Positions 35,703 to 45,475 of a DNA stretch of 64,000 nucleotides are shown here, in pieces (position 1 is the first letter of the stretch; each line of letters opens with the position of its first letter). This DNA comes from Fibrobacterota bacterium (lineage in GTDB: Bacteria > Fibrobacterota > Chitinivibrionia > Chitinivibrionales > Chitinispirillaceae), in NCBI GenBank assembly GCA_023459055.1, contig JAEWVR010000009.1:124001-188000 (forward strand), given 5' to 3'. The notes beneath the pieces are model-generated. The model was given only the letters and a program-made list of their open reading frames with translations. It made no database searches and had not been told where the DNA came from. Made by a program: the position numbers and the translations under genes.

Positions 35703-38700
35703 TTAATTTGTCTTTGAAAGCTCTTCCTTTATAAGCAAATTGTCAGGATCCATCTTGTATGCATTTTCCAGATGAAGCTTATACCCGGTGGTATCTTTCC
35801 GGATTTTTGATATTTTAGCCAGTCCTAATTCTGCCAAAGCAAATTTTTTATCTGATTCAAGAGTACGCTTATAATATGTTTCGGCCCATTGGATCTTACT
35901 TTGAAGCAGGTGGGTTTCAGCACGCTCAAAGTATGAATTCGGGTAATCCGGTTTGATAAATGAAACTTCTTTATACACCTCTATTGCCTCTTCATATTTT
36001 TTATCATCCCGTAACACTGCTGCTTTTATCATCTGAGCATCTATATTTTCCGGATCAACAGCAAAAATATTCTCAAGTGCATCAAGTGCCTCAGCAATTT
36101 TTCCTGCGTTTCTATAAGCCTGTGCAAGCATCATGATATGATTCTTATCATTTGTTTTCTCTGCAACAGCCTTTATCTCAGCAATCGCTTCATCCTTCTT
36201 TCCGTTTTTCTCATATAGCTCAAACAGCGCAATTCTTACATCAATATTGTCAGCTGCTTTTTCTTTAACTTTTAATAGAAGATCATTTGCTTCAGATGTT
36301 CGTCCAGTCTGTAAATATCCCTTAGCAAGGTTTGCCATGACTACTGGATCACCACCCTGTAAAGTATTCGCAATCTCAAGATATACCATGCCCTCGTTTG
36401 TTTTGTTTGTTTTTATTAATAAAATGCCGAGATTTTTGTTTGCATCAAAACTCTGAGGATCACTTTCGGCATACCGTTTGAAAGCCATCAAAGCATCCTT
36501 ATCACGATTCTGCTTTACGTATACTTTACCAAGCTCAAGCCAAACCGCAGGTACTGACGCACCAAGTTCAGTAACTCTTTTTAAATACTCAATTGACTTA
36601 CCCATTGTCTCGCGACTTTCTGAAAGCAATACACCAAGACGCAGGAAATTTCTGTAATCAGCAGGAAACATCCTGCTATTCTCCTCATAATATTTTATAG
36701 CACCAGCTTTGTTTTCCATTTCCGATAATAAAGCTCTTTTATAAAGAACATCCGGATCTTTACCACCTGGTAATGCGACTAATTCCGTTAATGTCTTTAT
36801 AGCATCGTATTTTTTATTAACCTTTTCATACGCATTCGCTAGCATTAGCAGTGTTTTTGCCTGAAAGGCCGGTTTTAACTTTCTCGACTTCAATGATTCA
36901 AGTGCAGAAATTGCTTTAATCGAATCGCCTGTATTTACACATGCATCTGCATATTCAAACATTTCATTATCAGAGGTTTTTGTAAGCGCCATACCATAGA
37001 AACGTACTGCATCTTTATATTCTTTATTCCGGTATGCTTCAGCAGCAACTTTCTTGGCGATTACCGCATTGGATGAATCTTTTGACAGGTAAGTCTTGTA
37101 AGCATTTATCGCCTCTGTTTGTTTAAAACTGCGTATATAAAGATCACCCAATTCTTTGAATTCATTAACAGCCTTTGGATTCATCATGATAATCTGCTCA
37201 TAGGTGATAATTGCACTGTTTACATCACCAATAACAGCCTGTGATGCAGCAAGTGCATTTAATGCGTCTAAATTTGATGGTTCTATTCGTAATGCATTCT
37301 GATACATCTCAATTGCCCGCGGCATCATATTCTTCTTCTCATAAATCAATCCAAGGGTTGTATAAGTTCCAGCATCAGCCTGATTCGATCCCACAAGCCC
37401 TTCAAGTGCATTAATGACTTCATCCTGTAAACCTTTTGCATTGACAATCTCTGCATACCTTTTTAAAAATCCCTTTGATGAAGCATTTTTCTTTAATGCA
37501 ATTCTATATTCAGAAAGAGCGTCATCCATTTTGTTATCATTATAATACAGATCACCCATCAACCCATGTGCATCAGCATTATCAGGTGACAGCGTGAGAT
37601 ATTTTTTCAAGTAAACCATAGCCTGAATGTTTTCTTTATTTGCATTTGACAATTCGTATAATTTATAAACAATCTTTCCGTCTTCAGGCTTTAAGACAGA
37701 TAACTCTTTATACATTGTCACTGCCTCAGTATAATTTTTTGTTTCTTCAGCATAAGCAGCGAGACGCATTCTTGAATCAATATTCTGACCATTAACACTA
37801 ACAATCTTTCTATCAACTTCTGCAAGCTTGTCTTTCTGGCCAAGATTCAGATAACACTCAGCAAGCGATGAAAGATATTCCGGTTCGGAACGTTTTTTAA
37901 CAATGATTTCAAACTGGGTTTGTGCATCTTTGTAATTCTTTTCTCCAAGCAATATGTTACCAAGAATAATCCGTGCATCAACAAGATCCCCATTCATTTT
38001 AATTGCATTAAGTGCTGACGTCTTAGCCTGAGGGAACTGATTCATATAATAGTTACTGATGGCAAGCCCCTCTAACGCATCAGCATTTACCTTTAGAGAA
38101 TTACTTTTTTCAAACATTGCCCTGGCATCGATATACTTTCTAACTTTTATATTGTAGTTTCCAAGGTTCAGATAAATTCCAGGATCGTTCGGACTTAGCA
38201 TAACCATCGATTCGAGCACACTCTTAGATTTCTCCGGCATATTGGCCTTTTGATATAAATCCGCAAGCCGTGCGTATGCTTCAACATTTTTAGGAGTAAT
38301 GGAAATGACTTTTTCGAGACTTGCAATTGCATTTTTTGAATCATTTAATCCCATATAAGCATCTGATAAAAGGAAATAGCCATCAGGTACAACAACACCA
38401 TTTGCATCATTCTGGACAATAAAGGAAAGATACTTGAGTGCTATGTCATAGTTCTTCCCTGCAAGACGCGATCGTGCTGCTTTTTCTCTTGCTATAAGGG
38501 CCTCTTTTGAACCTGTTTCACCAAACCTGCTTATTGCGTTTTCGTAAAGCGTAATTGCTCCTGATGGGTCCCCGGAATTGTTTTTTGCATTTGCAAAATT
38601 GTAATAATCTCCACCAGTCATCAATCCGGATGAAACTTTCTCATATGCTGCAGCTGCTTCTTTACTATTGCCAAGTTTTGTATATGCCCGCCCAAGCTCC

Positions 38701-39383
38701 AGATAAGACTCTGTACCCGTTCCTTTTGTTATTGCATCCTTAAGAAAAATTATTGCAGAATCTGCTTTACCTGCTTCGTTATAAGATTTTCCTATTTTGT
38801 AAACAACAGCTTCACTGGATTCCTTTTTATAATCTTTTGCAAGCAGGGGAGCTGCACGAATGTAATCTTTCTCGTTGTAATAAATATTTCCCAGTTCTCT
38901 ATTTGCAATAGCATTCTTAGGATCATTCTGTATTACTTTTTCAAGTGCAGTTTTTGCATCAGCAGAACGATTCAACGCGATACATGCTTTTGCATACTCC
39001 CAGCTTGCTTCTGCAGTAAAATTTACCTCCAGTGCTTTCTTTGCCATATTCAACGCTTCGTTTGGCTGATTCATAGTATTGTAAACTGTCGCACAACCAA
39101 GTAGTGACTGGTAGTCGTTTGGGTTTAATCTCCAGGATACCAGATAGCAGGCAAGCGCCTTCTCATTCATGCCCAACGCGCTGTTTGCTTTGGCAATTTT
39201 AACCCACGTTGCAGCATCACGATCGGATATAGCGATCTTTTCATCAGCATAATCCAGTGCGGCTTTATAATCACCTGCATTAAATAGCTTATCAAATGCA
39301 GCATCAGCAAATAATCCAGATGACATCACACATAGTAGCGTTAATGCCTTAAACATCCTGTTTTTTATTTTTTTATCTGACAT
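35703..39383 (-). CDS. Exported 1226-residue TPR protein
   Basis: A very long tetratricopeptide protein. After a signal peptide-like start (FKALTLLCVMSSGLFADA, residues 10-27), TPR units run almost without a break to the end, each with the A-x-Y/L-G-x-x-Y/L pattern and NAxAxxxLG-type helices; I estimate around 30 units. It is probably periplasmic or outer-membrane linked and acts as a scaffold for protein complexes. ATG 39383 is preferred to 39416 because AAGGAG lies 9 bases upstream and the signal peptide then starts properly. No catalytic domain is visible. Confidence 0.85.
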   Translation of the reverse strand: MSDKKIKNRMFKALTLLCVMSSGLFADAAFDKLFNAGDYKAALDYADEKIAISDRDAATWVKIAKANSALGMNEKALACYLVSWRLNPNDYQSLLGCATVYNTMNQPNEALNMAKKALEVNFTAEASWEYAKACIALNRSADAKTALEKVIQNDPKNAIANRELGNIYYNEKDYIRAAPLLAKDYKKESSEAVVYKIGKSYNEAGKADSAIIFLKDAITKGTGTESYLELGRAYTKLGNSKEAAAAYEKVSSGLMTGGDYYNFANAKNNSGDPSGAITLYENAISRFGETGSKEALIAREKAARSRLAGKNYDIALKYLSFIVQNDANGVVVPDGYFLLSDAYMGLNDSKNAIASLEKVISITPKNVEAYARLADLYQKANMPEKSKSVLESMVMLSPNDPGIYLNLGNYNIKVRKYIDARAMFEKSNSLKVNADALEGLAISNYYMNQFPQAKTSALNAIKMNGDLVDARIILGNILLGEKNYKDAQTQFEIIVKKRSEPEYLSSLAECYLNLGQKDKLAEVDRKIVSVNGQNIDSRMRLAAYAEETKNYTEAVTMYKELSVLKPEDGKIVYKLYELSNANKENIQAMVYLKKYLTLSPDNADAHGLMGDLYYNDNKMDDALSEYRIALKKNASSKGFLKRYAEIVNAKGLQDEVINALEGLVGSNQADAGTYTTLGLIYEKKNMMPRAIEMYQNALRIEPSNLDALNALAASQAVIGDVNSAIITYEQIIMMNPKAVNEFKELGDLYIRSFKQTEAINAYKTYLSKDSSNAVIAKKVAAEAYRNKEYKDAVRFYGMALTKTSDNEMFEYADACVNTGDSIKAISALESLKSRKLKPAFQAKTLLMLANAYEKVNKKYDAIKTLTELVALPGGKDPDVLYKRALLSEMENKAGAIKYYEENSRMFPADYRNFLRLGVLLSESRETMGKSIEYLKRVTELGASVPAVWLELGKVYVKQNRDKDALMAFKRYAESDPQSFDANKNLGILLIKTNKTNEGMVYLEIANTLQGGDPVVMANLAKGYLQTGRTSEANDLLLKVKEKAADNIDVRIALFELYEKNGKKDEAIAEIKAVAEKTNDKNHIMMLAQAYRNAGKIAEALDALENIFAVDPENIDAQMIKAAVLRDDKKYEEAIEVYKEVSFIKPDYPNSYFERAETHLLQSKIQWAETYYKRTLESDKKFALAELGLAKISKIRKDTTGYKLHLENAYKMDPDNLLIKEELSKTN

Positions 39384-39444
39384 GAACCCTGCTCCTTTTT
39401 TATCTTCATTAATCACAAATCGTTATATATTAGAAAAATGGTAA

Positions 39445-40065
39445 TTATTCAAAATATTTGCAACCATTTGCCTCTCTTAATGAGATTATTCTGTTCTCCA
39501 GAAACACCCATGAAAAATGTTCCCCCGGATCAACTTTAATATCCTTTCGTAAACCATCCTTAACTGCTGCTTCATTAGCAACCATATCATGACCTACAAG
39601 TTTAAATGTTCTATGAAATTTATTTTCCATTAGAAGTATTAATGTAGCAAGGGAATCGTACTGAATTGACTTAAACCCGCTAATCGCCGTTGCCATTAAC
39701 TCAATACCGATAGAAAAATTATTAACAGCAGTACGATTATCAGGGTGAGGCATTCTACTACCACCACAATGCCAGGCTTTTTGAGTCTCCGGCACCAGTT
39801 TGTAAATAACCCCGTCTCTATCAATAAGAAAGTGACTACTTACACCAAAATCACAAAAAATTTTCATAATCGTTCGAAAATTGTACGGATCATCAGGTGT
39901 TATATCAACAGCACTAATGTAATGAACAACAATAACGTCTATGATTTCACCGTCTCTGTCACTCCAAAGAAACTCTTTTCCCGATTGTTCGATCAGGATT
40001 CCCAGAGGCATTCCATTTATATCAAGATTATTATTTTTATCAAGAAGACAATTGATAATTTTCAT
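39445..40065 (-). CDS. N-acetylmuramoyl-L-alanine amidase-like (Amidase_2)
   Basis: A 206-residue PGRP/Amidase_2 fold. The first His of the zinc site is in VVHYISAVD; the AWHCGGSRMP loop and NNFSIGIEL strand are the family core; the second His is in LVGHDMVA, and the third ligand (Asp or Cys position) in KVDPGEHFSW. It would cut amide bonds in peptidoglycan or its fragments. No signal peptide is visible, so it may be a cytosolic recycling enzyme of the AmpD kind. It is the gene upstream of the TPR gene, 61 bases away. Confidence 0.85.
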   Translation of the reverse strand: MKIINCLLDKNNNLDINGMPLGILIEQSGKEFLWSDRDGEIIDVIVVHYISAVDITPDDPYNFRTIMKIFCDFGVSSHFLIDRDGVIYKLVPETQKAWHCGGSRMPHPDNRTAVNNFSIGIELMATAISGFKSIQYDSLATLILLMENKFHRTFKLVGHDMVANEAAVKDGLRKDIKVDPGEHFSWVFLENRIISLREANGCKYFE

Positions 40066-40439
40066 GTAGACACCACTATCCCAGAATTGACAATTGAATT
40101 ATTGTAAATATACTTACGGATATGTAAATTATCCATCATCACTTGAAATAACTTTTCTAATTTTTCAAGTTTTACCATTTCATGTTACTTTGTTGTTATA
40201 CCAGCAAACCAGTCTACAGCCTTAAGCTCTATAATACCATTAAACAAGAGTGTTAGTTCTCTATTCTAACTTGTTTTATTATAACATTATGCCCATTATG
40301 AAGCAAAGTTATTCACACAGAGAACGAAATATTAAAGTATCTTTGTATAGTGTACACTATGCAGTATTAGTATAATGTGACATATTATTTTAGCATTATT
40401 ATCCTTTTCCTGAAAGATAACATTCGCGAGGAAATTTTT
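40066..40439. other. Divergent intergenic region
   Basis: 374 AT-rich bases between the amidase and the SDR gene, with promoters for both. A perfect 14-bp palindrome and a TATAAT box are listed separately. Confidence 0.4.
40347..40376 (+). promoter_or_regulatory. Palindrome next to a TATAAT box
   Basis: ATAGTGTACACTAT at 40347-40360 is a perfect palindrome, and TATAAT at 40371-40376 could be the minus-10 box of the SDR gene. The palindrome would cover the minus-35 position, a usual place for a repressor site. Confidence 0.4.
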
Positions 40440-41141
40440 ATGAATTCTCAAAAAAAAGCAATAATAATTACAGGTGCAACAAAACGCCTTGGCTTACTCT
40501 TCGCAAAAAAGTCACTTGGAATGGGATACTCCGTAATAATGCACTATCATTCTGAAATAAGTGAGGATTGTTATTCACTCAAAGAACAATTTGACGATGA
40601 CATCACATTTATTCAACTTGATCTGGCAGATATTCCTGAAGATTTAATCACCCGGTCTCTCAATATAACGGACAAAATAATCGGTCTTGTTAACAATGCA
40701 TCAATATTTACACAAGGTAATTTGAGTAATCCATCAGATTTTATGGAGAAATTTTCAATTAACACTCTTGCCCCCATGAAATGTTCCACTGCATTTTACA
40801 AACATGTAAAAAATGGATGGATAATTAACATTACTGATGCTAATATAAAAAGACCCAACAGTTCATTCCAAAATTATAGGATATCCAAACTTTTCCTGGA
40901 GGAAATTACCCGTCAACAGGCGGTGATCTTCGCACCTGATGTTCGTGTAAATGCGATTGCACCCGGAGCTATGCTTCCGGCACAACATGAAAATGATTAC
41001 TTCGTATCACTGCGTGATACAGTGCCATTAAAATCCATAGGTAACACCAGTTCTTTAATGGACACCTACGAATTTTTAATTAATAACGATTATCTTACCG
41101 GACAGGTGATTCACGTTGATGGAGGTTGGAGCCTGCTTTGA
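40440..41141 (+). CDS. SDR of the pteridine reductase (FolM/PTR1) type
   Basis: A 233-residue short-chain reductase. The cofactor loop is ITGATKRLGLLFA, the next strand gives VNNASIF, and the active site reads NITDANIKRP followed by FQNYRISK. Asp in place of the usual Ser, with Tyr and Lys, is the arrangement of pteridine reductases such as PTR1 and FolM. It likely reduces dihydropterins or dihydrofolate with NADPH. The C-terminus YLTGQVIHVDGGWSL is standard. ATG 40440 follows GAGGAAA by 5 bases. Its 3' end overlaps the convergent phosphatase gene by 31 bases. Confidence 0.85.
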   Translation: MNSQKKAIIITGATKRLGLLFAKKSLGMGYSVIMHYHSEISEDCYSLKEQFDDDITFIQLDLADIPEDLITRSLNITDKIIGLVNNASIFTQGNLSNPSDFMEKFSINTLAPMKCSTAFYKHVKNGWIINITDANIKRPNSSFQNYRISKLFLEEITRQQAVIFAPDVRVNAIAPGAMLPAQHENDYFVSLRDTVPLKSIGNTSSLMDTYEFLINNDYLTGQVIHVDGGWSLL

Positions 41142-41611
41142 TCTTTTGGAAATTCTGATAAAAGCATTGGAAGAATTCTTTCAATAGTTTTATCTATTTC
41201 GCGATATGTCTTCTTATATAACCCAAGTGCTCCACCCATAGGATCCTTGACATTATGTTTGCGGTTACCTGTTTTTGGCCAGGATCTCAGCATATAACAT
41301 TTATCTTTAACAACAGGAAAAAACGAGTAAAGATACTCAATATGAACGATTTCCATCACAAAAATCAACGAGCTGCTGATTAGCTCATGAGCGACTAATG
41401 TTCGGGATCGATGATTTGAAATATCAATTCCGTTCTTAAGACAAACCAGGCTGGAAAGTGGTGCCGGCTCTGAATTTTTAAGTCCATGAGTTCCCATCGA
41501 TGAAACCTGAATATGAGTAATGCCTTTTTGTGCTAGTTTGCTTCTAAGAATTCCTTCTGCCATAGGACTTCTGCAGATGTTTCCAGTACAAACAAAAACG
41601 ATCAGTGCCAT
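41111..41611 (-). CDS. Low-molecular-weight protein tyrosine phosphatase
   Basis: A 166-residue LMW-PTP. The active-site loop is VCTGNICRSP (residues 8-17, CX5R), with the acid Asp in VKDPMGG of the C-terminal DP loop. Such enzymes remove phosphate from tyrosine kinases of capsule synthesis or from arginine (McsB/YwlE group). The typical Wzc-like kinase is not in this window. The gene ends inside the opposite-strand SDR. Confidence 0.93.
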   Translation of the reverse strand: MALIVFVCTGNICRSPMAEGILRSKLAQKGITHIQVSSMGTHGLKNSEPAPLSSLVCLKNGIDISNHRSRTLVAHELISSSLIFVMEIVHIEYLYSFFPVVKDKCYMLRSWPKTGNRKHNVKDPMGGALGLYKKTYREIDKTIERILPMLLSEFPKDQSRLQPPST

Positions 41612-41724
41612 AAACCGCCATTTTCTAAATAGAACTCGCGAACCTGTGAAATGTTCGCGAATGGGACTTTTAATTGCTATACAAAAATACTATTTTAATT
41701 GCTAACATTAAAAGGAGAATTAAA

Positions 41725-42060
41725 ATGTCATTAACTACTGAAGAAAAAGGTCTTATCGCAGAAGCACTTCAGCTCTATATCCAGGTTGCATCACAGCAGG
41801 TTCCACCTCAACACGCTCAACAAATTGCTACTATAGCAAAGGGTATAATCCGAAAACTTGATACACTTGGTGCATCGAAAGGGCCGGGAGGAAACAAACC
41901 CAACGGTATCACTGACGAATGGTTTAAAAATGTCTGCGAGACTTGTGACAAACTCACTGCCGCAGGATGTTCTGATAAGGTAACAGAGAAATATCCCGGA
42001 AAATGTGATCCGATTCTAAAGTTTGAACGGGAAAAATTTCTTGCAACTAAAAAACAGTAG
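41725..42060 (+). CDS. Cys-rich small protein of unknown function
   Basis: A 111-residue protein that I do not recognise. Residues 1-50 are helical and contain AEALQLYIQVASQQV and AQQIATIAKGII. The second half holds four cysteines in the pattern C-x2-C-x7-C-x11-C (CETC, AAGC, GKC), which could hold a metal or two disulfides. It has no signal peptide. ATG 41725 has a strong AAAGGAG 9 bases upstream, so it is probably well expressed. A strong hairpin follows. Confidence 0.65.
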   Translation: MSLTTEEKGLIAEALQLYIQVASQQVPPQHAQQIATIAKGIIRKLDTLGASKGPGGNKPNGITDEWFKNVCETCDKLTAAGCSDKVTEKYPGKCDPILKFEREKFLATKKQ

Positions 42061-42105
42061 TCAGTTATTATCTACCTTCCACAAATTTTAGATGCTCACA
42101 ACATA

Positions 42106-42140
42106 GTTGCAGATCCTGATTATCATTCAGGATCTGCAAC
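42106..42140. terminator. Hairpin between convergent genes
   Basis: GTTGCAGATCCTGA (42106-42119) pairs perfectly with TCAGGATCTGCAAC (42127-42140), loop of 7. It follows the Cys-rich gene and faces the glucokinase stop. It lacks an immediate T run, so it may act with a later TTTTTT at 42160. Confidence 0.55.
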
Positions 42141-42316
42141 AGATTAAGCAACTTACCGTTTTTTATTTCCTGGTATACCCTTATATTGATCTATCGCTTT
42201 TCTACCTGCCAATAAGCGATTTGTGTAAAACGTTCTATGGCAATATCTTGTGTATATAGCCCACACTCTGCCGTGAAATGTATGTTCAAAGTAATAATAG
42301 GTTGATCATTTTAACC

Positions 42317-43384
42317 TTACTTCATCAAACAAATACCGGCATTTGCAGCACCATATAGCGAAATAGAATAATCCATAATCACGTATACCGGTACTTTTTT
42401 CAATAATGGTACAATATTTTTATTGTAATTTTTTTCGAATATTGACATAAACAAACTGTTTTCTTTTAGCCATTTTAGATCTTTCGATACTGTTCCACCC
42501 GCTAAATATAAGCCTCCAAACGGAAGTGTCGTACAAGCAAGATTACTTGCTGCACTTGCAAACATCCTGACATATAACGACATAATGGCATGACAGTGTT
42601 CATTTATTGATGCACCTTTTGAAATCCTGCCTGGTTTATCAGTATCTGCAATAGCATCAATATCTGCGATCAAACCCGTAACTGGAATTTTCTTTACATC
42701 TTTATAAAAATGGAAAATATTTTTAACACCCTGACCACTCACGAAAAGCTCAAGTCCAGGTGTACAACCGATTTTTTCTTTCATATAGTTACAGAATGCA
42801 TAACTTTCATCATCAAAAGGAGCAAATGCCACATGCCCCCCCTCCGATGACGCAGGAATATAACTTCCATTGTGATAAACCAGAAATGAAACACCAAGCC
42901 CCGTTCCCGGCCCAATCACCGCAATTGTCGCCTTCTGTTTATCAGGAATTGAACCATCAGTATGTGCCAACTTGACAATCTGATTCTCATTGTCAATATC
43001 AAAAGTCAGAAGACCGTAACTAACCGCAAGAAAATCATTGATCAGTAACGTTTTAATTCCTAGTTTTTTTTCTATCTCAGCACCATCAATACTCCACACA
43101 CAGTTAGTCAAATTGCATCTATTATCGACAACCGCTCCGGCAGCGCTGATACAGCATCTTGATGGTGTGAGATCGGATCTTTTTTCTTTTGCAATTTCCA
43201 GTACTTTTTTCAACGGATCTATCAGGCCGTTTATTTCTGATGATGAAAAAATCACTTCAAGAATTACAGTGAAGATATTTCCTTTTTGTGCAACAATAGC
43301 AAGGTTGGTATTCGTTCCACCAACATCACCGGCAAGTATAATATTATCAAACTGACAATCCGGATTAATCCATTTGATCTGCAT
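42317..43384 (-). CDS. glk: Glucokinase, Glk type
   Basis: A 355-residue sugar kinase of the Glk (non-ROK) family. ATP phosphate loop ILAGDVGGTNTNLAI near the start; glucose site with INDFLAVSYGLL; second nucleotide loop GPGTGLGVSFL followed by EGGHVAFAP. It phosphorylates glucose to glucose-6-phosphate. ATG 43384 is preferred to 43390 because AAGGG is then about 7 bases away. It ends the minus-strand series starting at 51253. Confidence 0.9.
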   Translation of the reverse strand: MQIKWINPDCQFDNIILAGDVGGTNTNLAIVAQKGNIFTVILEVIFSSSEINGLIDPLKKVLEIAKEKRSDLTPSRCCISAAGAVVDNRCNLTNCVWSIDGAEIEKKLGIKTLLINDFLAVSYGLLTFDIDNENQIVKLAHTDGSIPDKQKATIAVIGPGTGLGVSFLVYHNGSYIPASSEGGHVAFAPFDDESYAFCNYMKEKIGCTPGLELFVSGQGVKNIFHFYKDVKKIPVTGLIADIDAIADTDKPGRISKGASINEHCHAIMSLYVRMFASAASNLACTTLPFGGLYLAGGTVSKDLKWLKENSLFMSIFEKNYNKNIVPLLKKVPVYVIMDYSISLYGAANAGICLMK

Positions 43385-43463
43385 TAACATACCCTTTTTT
43401 TAATATTCATTCAGTTATAGTTGACATATACTGGCGTTTACTGTTAGTAGTAAATCAGTTCAA

Positions 43464-43868
43464 TCAGGTTTCAATAGTCCTGATTGTCTCTCCTGTATCT
43501 TTAAACTTTAAAATCTTAGTATTTTCAGGTAGTGCATCCTGAAACATTGTTCCCCATTCAATCAGACAAACTCCATCACCTGCAACATATTCATAGAAAC
43601 CTATTTCAAAAAGCTCATCACTATCTGCCATTCTGTAAAAATCAAAATGATAGACAGGCATCGACATTGTCTGATATGTATTTACAATCGTAAATGTTGG
43701 ACTTCGGACTGCAGACCCACCAAGCGCAGCAACAAGTCCTCTAACAAACTCAGTTTTACCAGTTCCGAGATCACCATCAAGAGCAATAACATCACCTGGT
43801 TTTAAAGTTTTTGCAAATTCGGCACCAAATTTACGTGTTTCCTCAACAGATCGGCTCTCAAACACCAT
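43464..43868 (-). CDS. tsaE: tRNA threonylcarbamoyladenosine ATPase TsaE
   Basis: A 134-residue P-loop ATPase of the TsaE (YjeE) family. Walker A GDLGTGKTEFVRGL, then RSPTFTIVNTY and the YHFDFYRMADSDEL segment, and a CLIEWG motif, all typical. It works with TsaB and TsaD to place t6A on tRNAs. Its ATG is two bases after the porX stop, so translation is coupled. Confidence 0.95.
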   Translation of the reverse strand: MVFESRSVEETRKFGAEFAKTLKPGDVIALDGDLGTGKTEFVRGLVAALGGSAVRSPTFTIVNTYQTMSMPVYHFDFYRMADSDELFEIGFYEYVAGDGVCLIEWGTMFQDALPENTKILKFKDTGETIRTIET

Positions 43869-43870
43869 AA

Positions 43871-45460
43871 CTACATTCCACCACCACTTTGCAACGGTGA
43901 AAAGATTCCGACCGGCATTATTATCTCTTCCATGGAAATACCACCCTGTTGAAAGCTATTCTTATATTGACGGTGATAGTGTTCAAATTTTTCATGATGA
44001 ATAAAATAATAATTTTCCTTTGCGATGATACATGCAACATCATCACCAAATTTCGGAAGACCAAAATGTGTTGGTTCACCAAGGTACAGGACAGTTCTTT
44101 CATCGCATGAGATCTCTTTGCCGAACTTGTATCGATGATTTTTTACCCAGTCAGATACTCCATATAACTCAGTACCCCTGCTGCAGGATGTACTTCCGTG
44201 GTCAGATGTAACTACTACCGTATAATCAAGTTCAGCAAGCTCCCTGAGTAAATTAAGCAGCGATGACCTTTGAAACCAAGATTGCGTCAATGCCCGAAAT
44301 CCGCTTTCATCATTAGTAATTTCCTGAAGCATGCTTGATGATGTTCTGTTTTGCATAAGCAGATCGAAGAAATCAATAACAAATGTCATTATCCGGCTTT
44401 TCCTGCATTGTTTGACTCTATCAAGCAACTCCTTGGCATCTGTTGTTGTTTTGATTTTTGTAAACCAGGGTTCATCAACAGGACAATCTATTCCTTTTGT
44501 TGCAAGCTTCTGTGACATCAATTGCGATTCCATACGGTTTGCAACAGAACTATCCTCGTTGCCATCCTTCCACAAGTCAGGACATCGTTGTGCAATTTCT
44601 GCTGGAAACGCACCAGCAAGTAGTGCATTCCGTGAAAATGGTGTTGCGGACGGAATAATTGAAAAAAAGTAACCACGTCGAACATCATAAAATTTTTTCA
44701 ATGATTGTTCAATATCATAATATTGATCAAGACGCATCCCGCTCAATACAACAAATGCAACTTTTTTATCATCATTCAGTAACGGTACCAGATACTTGTC
44801 AATGATACCGGGTGCCATTGTAGGGAGTGGGCCAATCCCACGAATCCATTCTCCATAATGATCCATAATAAAATTTGAAAATGCAGTATTACACTCCGAT
44901 TTCAATCCGGCAAGTGTTTGTCTCAAACCTTCATTTTCAACAGACTCAAGTTCAAGATCCCAACGAACAACACTCTCATACATTTTCACCCAATCCTGAA
45001 GACTAAGTTTTCCGGAGAGTGTCTTTCGTAAATCTGTATAGCTGCGAACAAATTTCTGGGAAATTTGAGAAGACATGATTCTCTTTGAATCAAGCAGGTT
45101 TTTACAGACAAGAAGGATCTGACTTGGATTGACTGGTTTTGTCAGGTAGCCATTGATTTTTTTACCAAGAGCATCCTCCATAACCTGTTCTTCTTCACTT
45201 TTTGTAACCATGACAATAGGAAGATCAGGAAGGAAATCTCTTATTTCCTCAAGCGTGGTTAAACCATCCTTACCAGGCATTTGTTCATCAAGCAGCACTA
45301 TATCAAACTCTTTGGGATTTTCCTGAAGCATCTGAATAGCATCATCACCACTGAACACTGGAATAACACTGTATCCACGTGTTTCAAGAAACATGATATG
45401 AGAACGAAGAAACTCAATCTCATCGTCAACCCATAAAACTTTTTTTCTTCCTCCCGACAT
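43871..45460 (-). CDS. porX: PorX-type response regulator with PglZ domain
   Basis: A 529-residue protein: receiver (residues 1-125; D12, D13, phospho-acceptor D58, K108), a helical linker (about 130-220) and a PglZ domain of the alkaline phosphatase superfamily (about 230-525). T273 in SATPFSRN and D420-H421 in TSDHGS keep the catalytic threonine and metal pair. Position 240, where PorX proteins usually have the metal Asp (VIDN), is Ser (VLSG), and near 505 the usual HGGIS reads QGGIS. In Porphyromonas, PorX controls the T9SS. Activity of the PglZ here is therefore uncertain. Adjacent to its likely kinase. Confidence 0.88.
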   Translation of the reverse strand: MSGGRKKVLWVDDEIEFLRSHIMFLETRGYSVIPVFSGDDAIQMLQENPKEFDIVLLDEQMPGKDGLTTLEEIRDFLPDLPIVMVTKSEEEQVMEDALGKKINGYLTKPVNPSQILLVCKNLLDSKRIMSSQISQKFVRSYTDLRKTLSGKLSLQDWVKMYESVVRWDLELESVENEGLRQTLAGLKSECNTAFSNFIMDHYGEWIRGIGPLPTMAPGIIDKYLVPLLNDDKKVAFVVLSGMRLDQYYDIEQSLKKFYDVRRGYFFSIIPSATPFSRNALLAGAFPAEIAQRCPDLWKDGNEDSSVANRMESQLMSQKLATKGIDCPVDEPWFTKIKTTTDAKELLDRVKQCRKSRIMTFVIDFFDLLMQNRTSSSMLQEITNDESGFRALTQSWFQRSSLLNLLRELAELDYTVVVTSDHGSTSCSRGTELYGVSDWVKNHRYKFGKEISCDERTVLYLGEPTHFGLPKFGDDVACIIAKENYYFIHHEKFEHYHRQYKNSFQQGGISMEEIIMPVGIFSPLQSGGGM

Positions 45461-45475
45461 TACATACCCTCCCGC

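Noticed and set aside
41111..41141. Possible fusion or frameshift between the SDR and phosphatase genes
   Set aside because: The genes are convergent and simply overlap tail to tail by 31 bases; both reading frames end normally.
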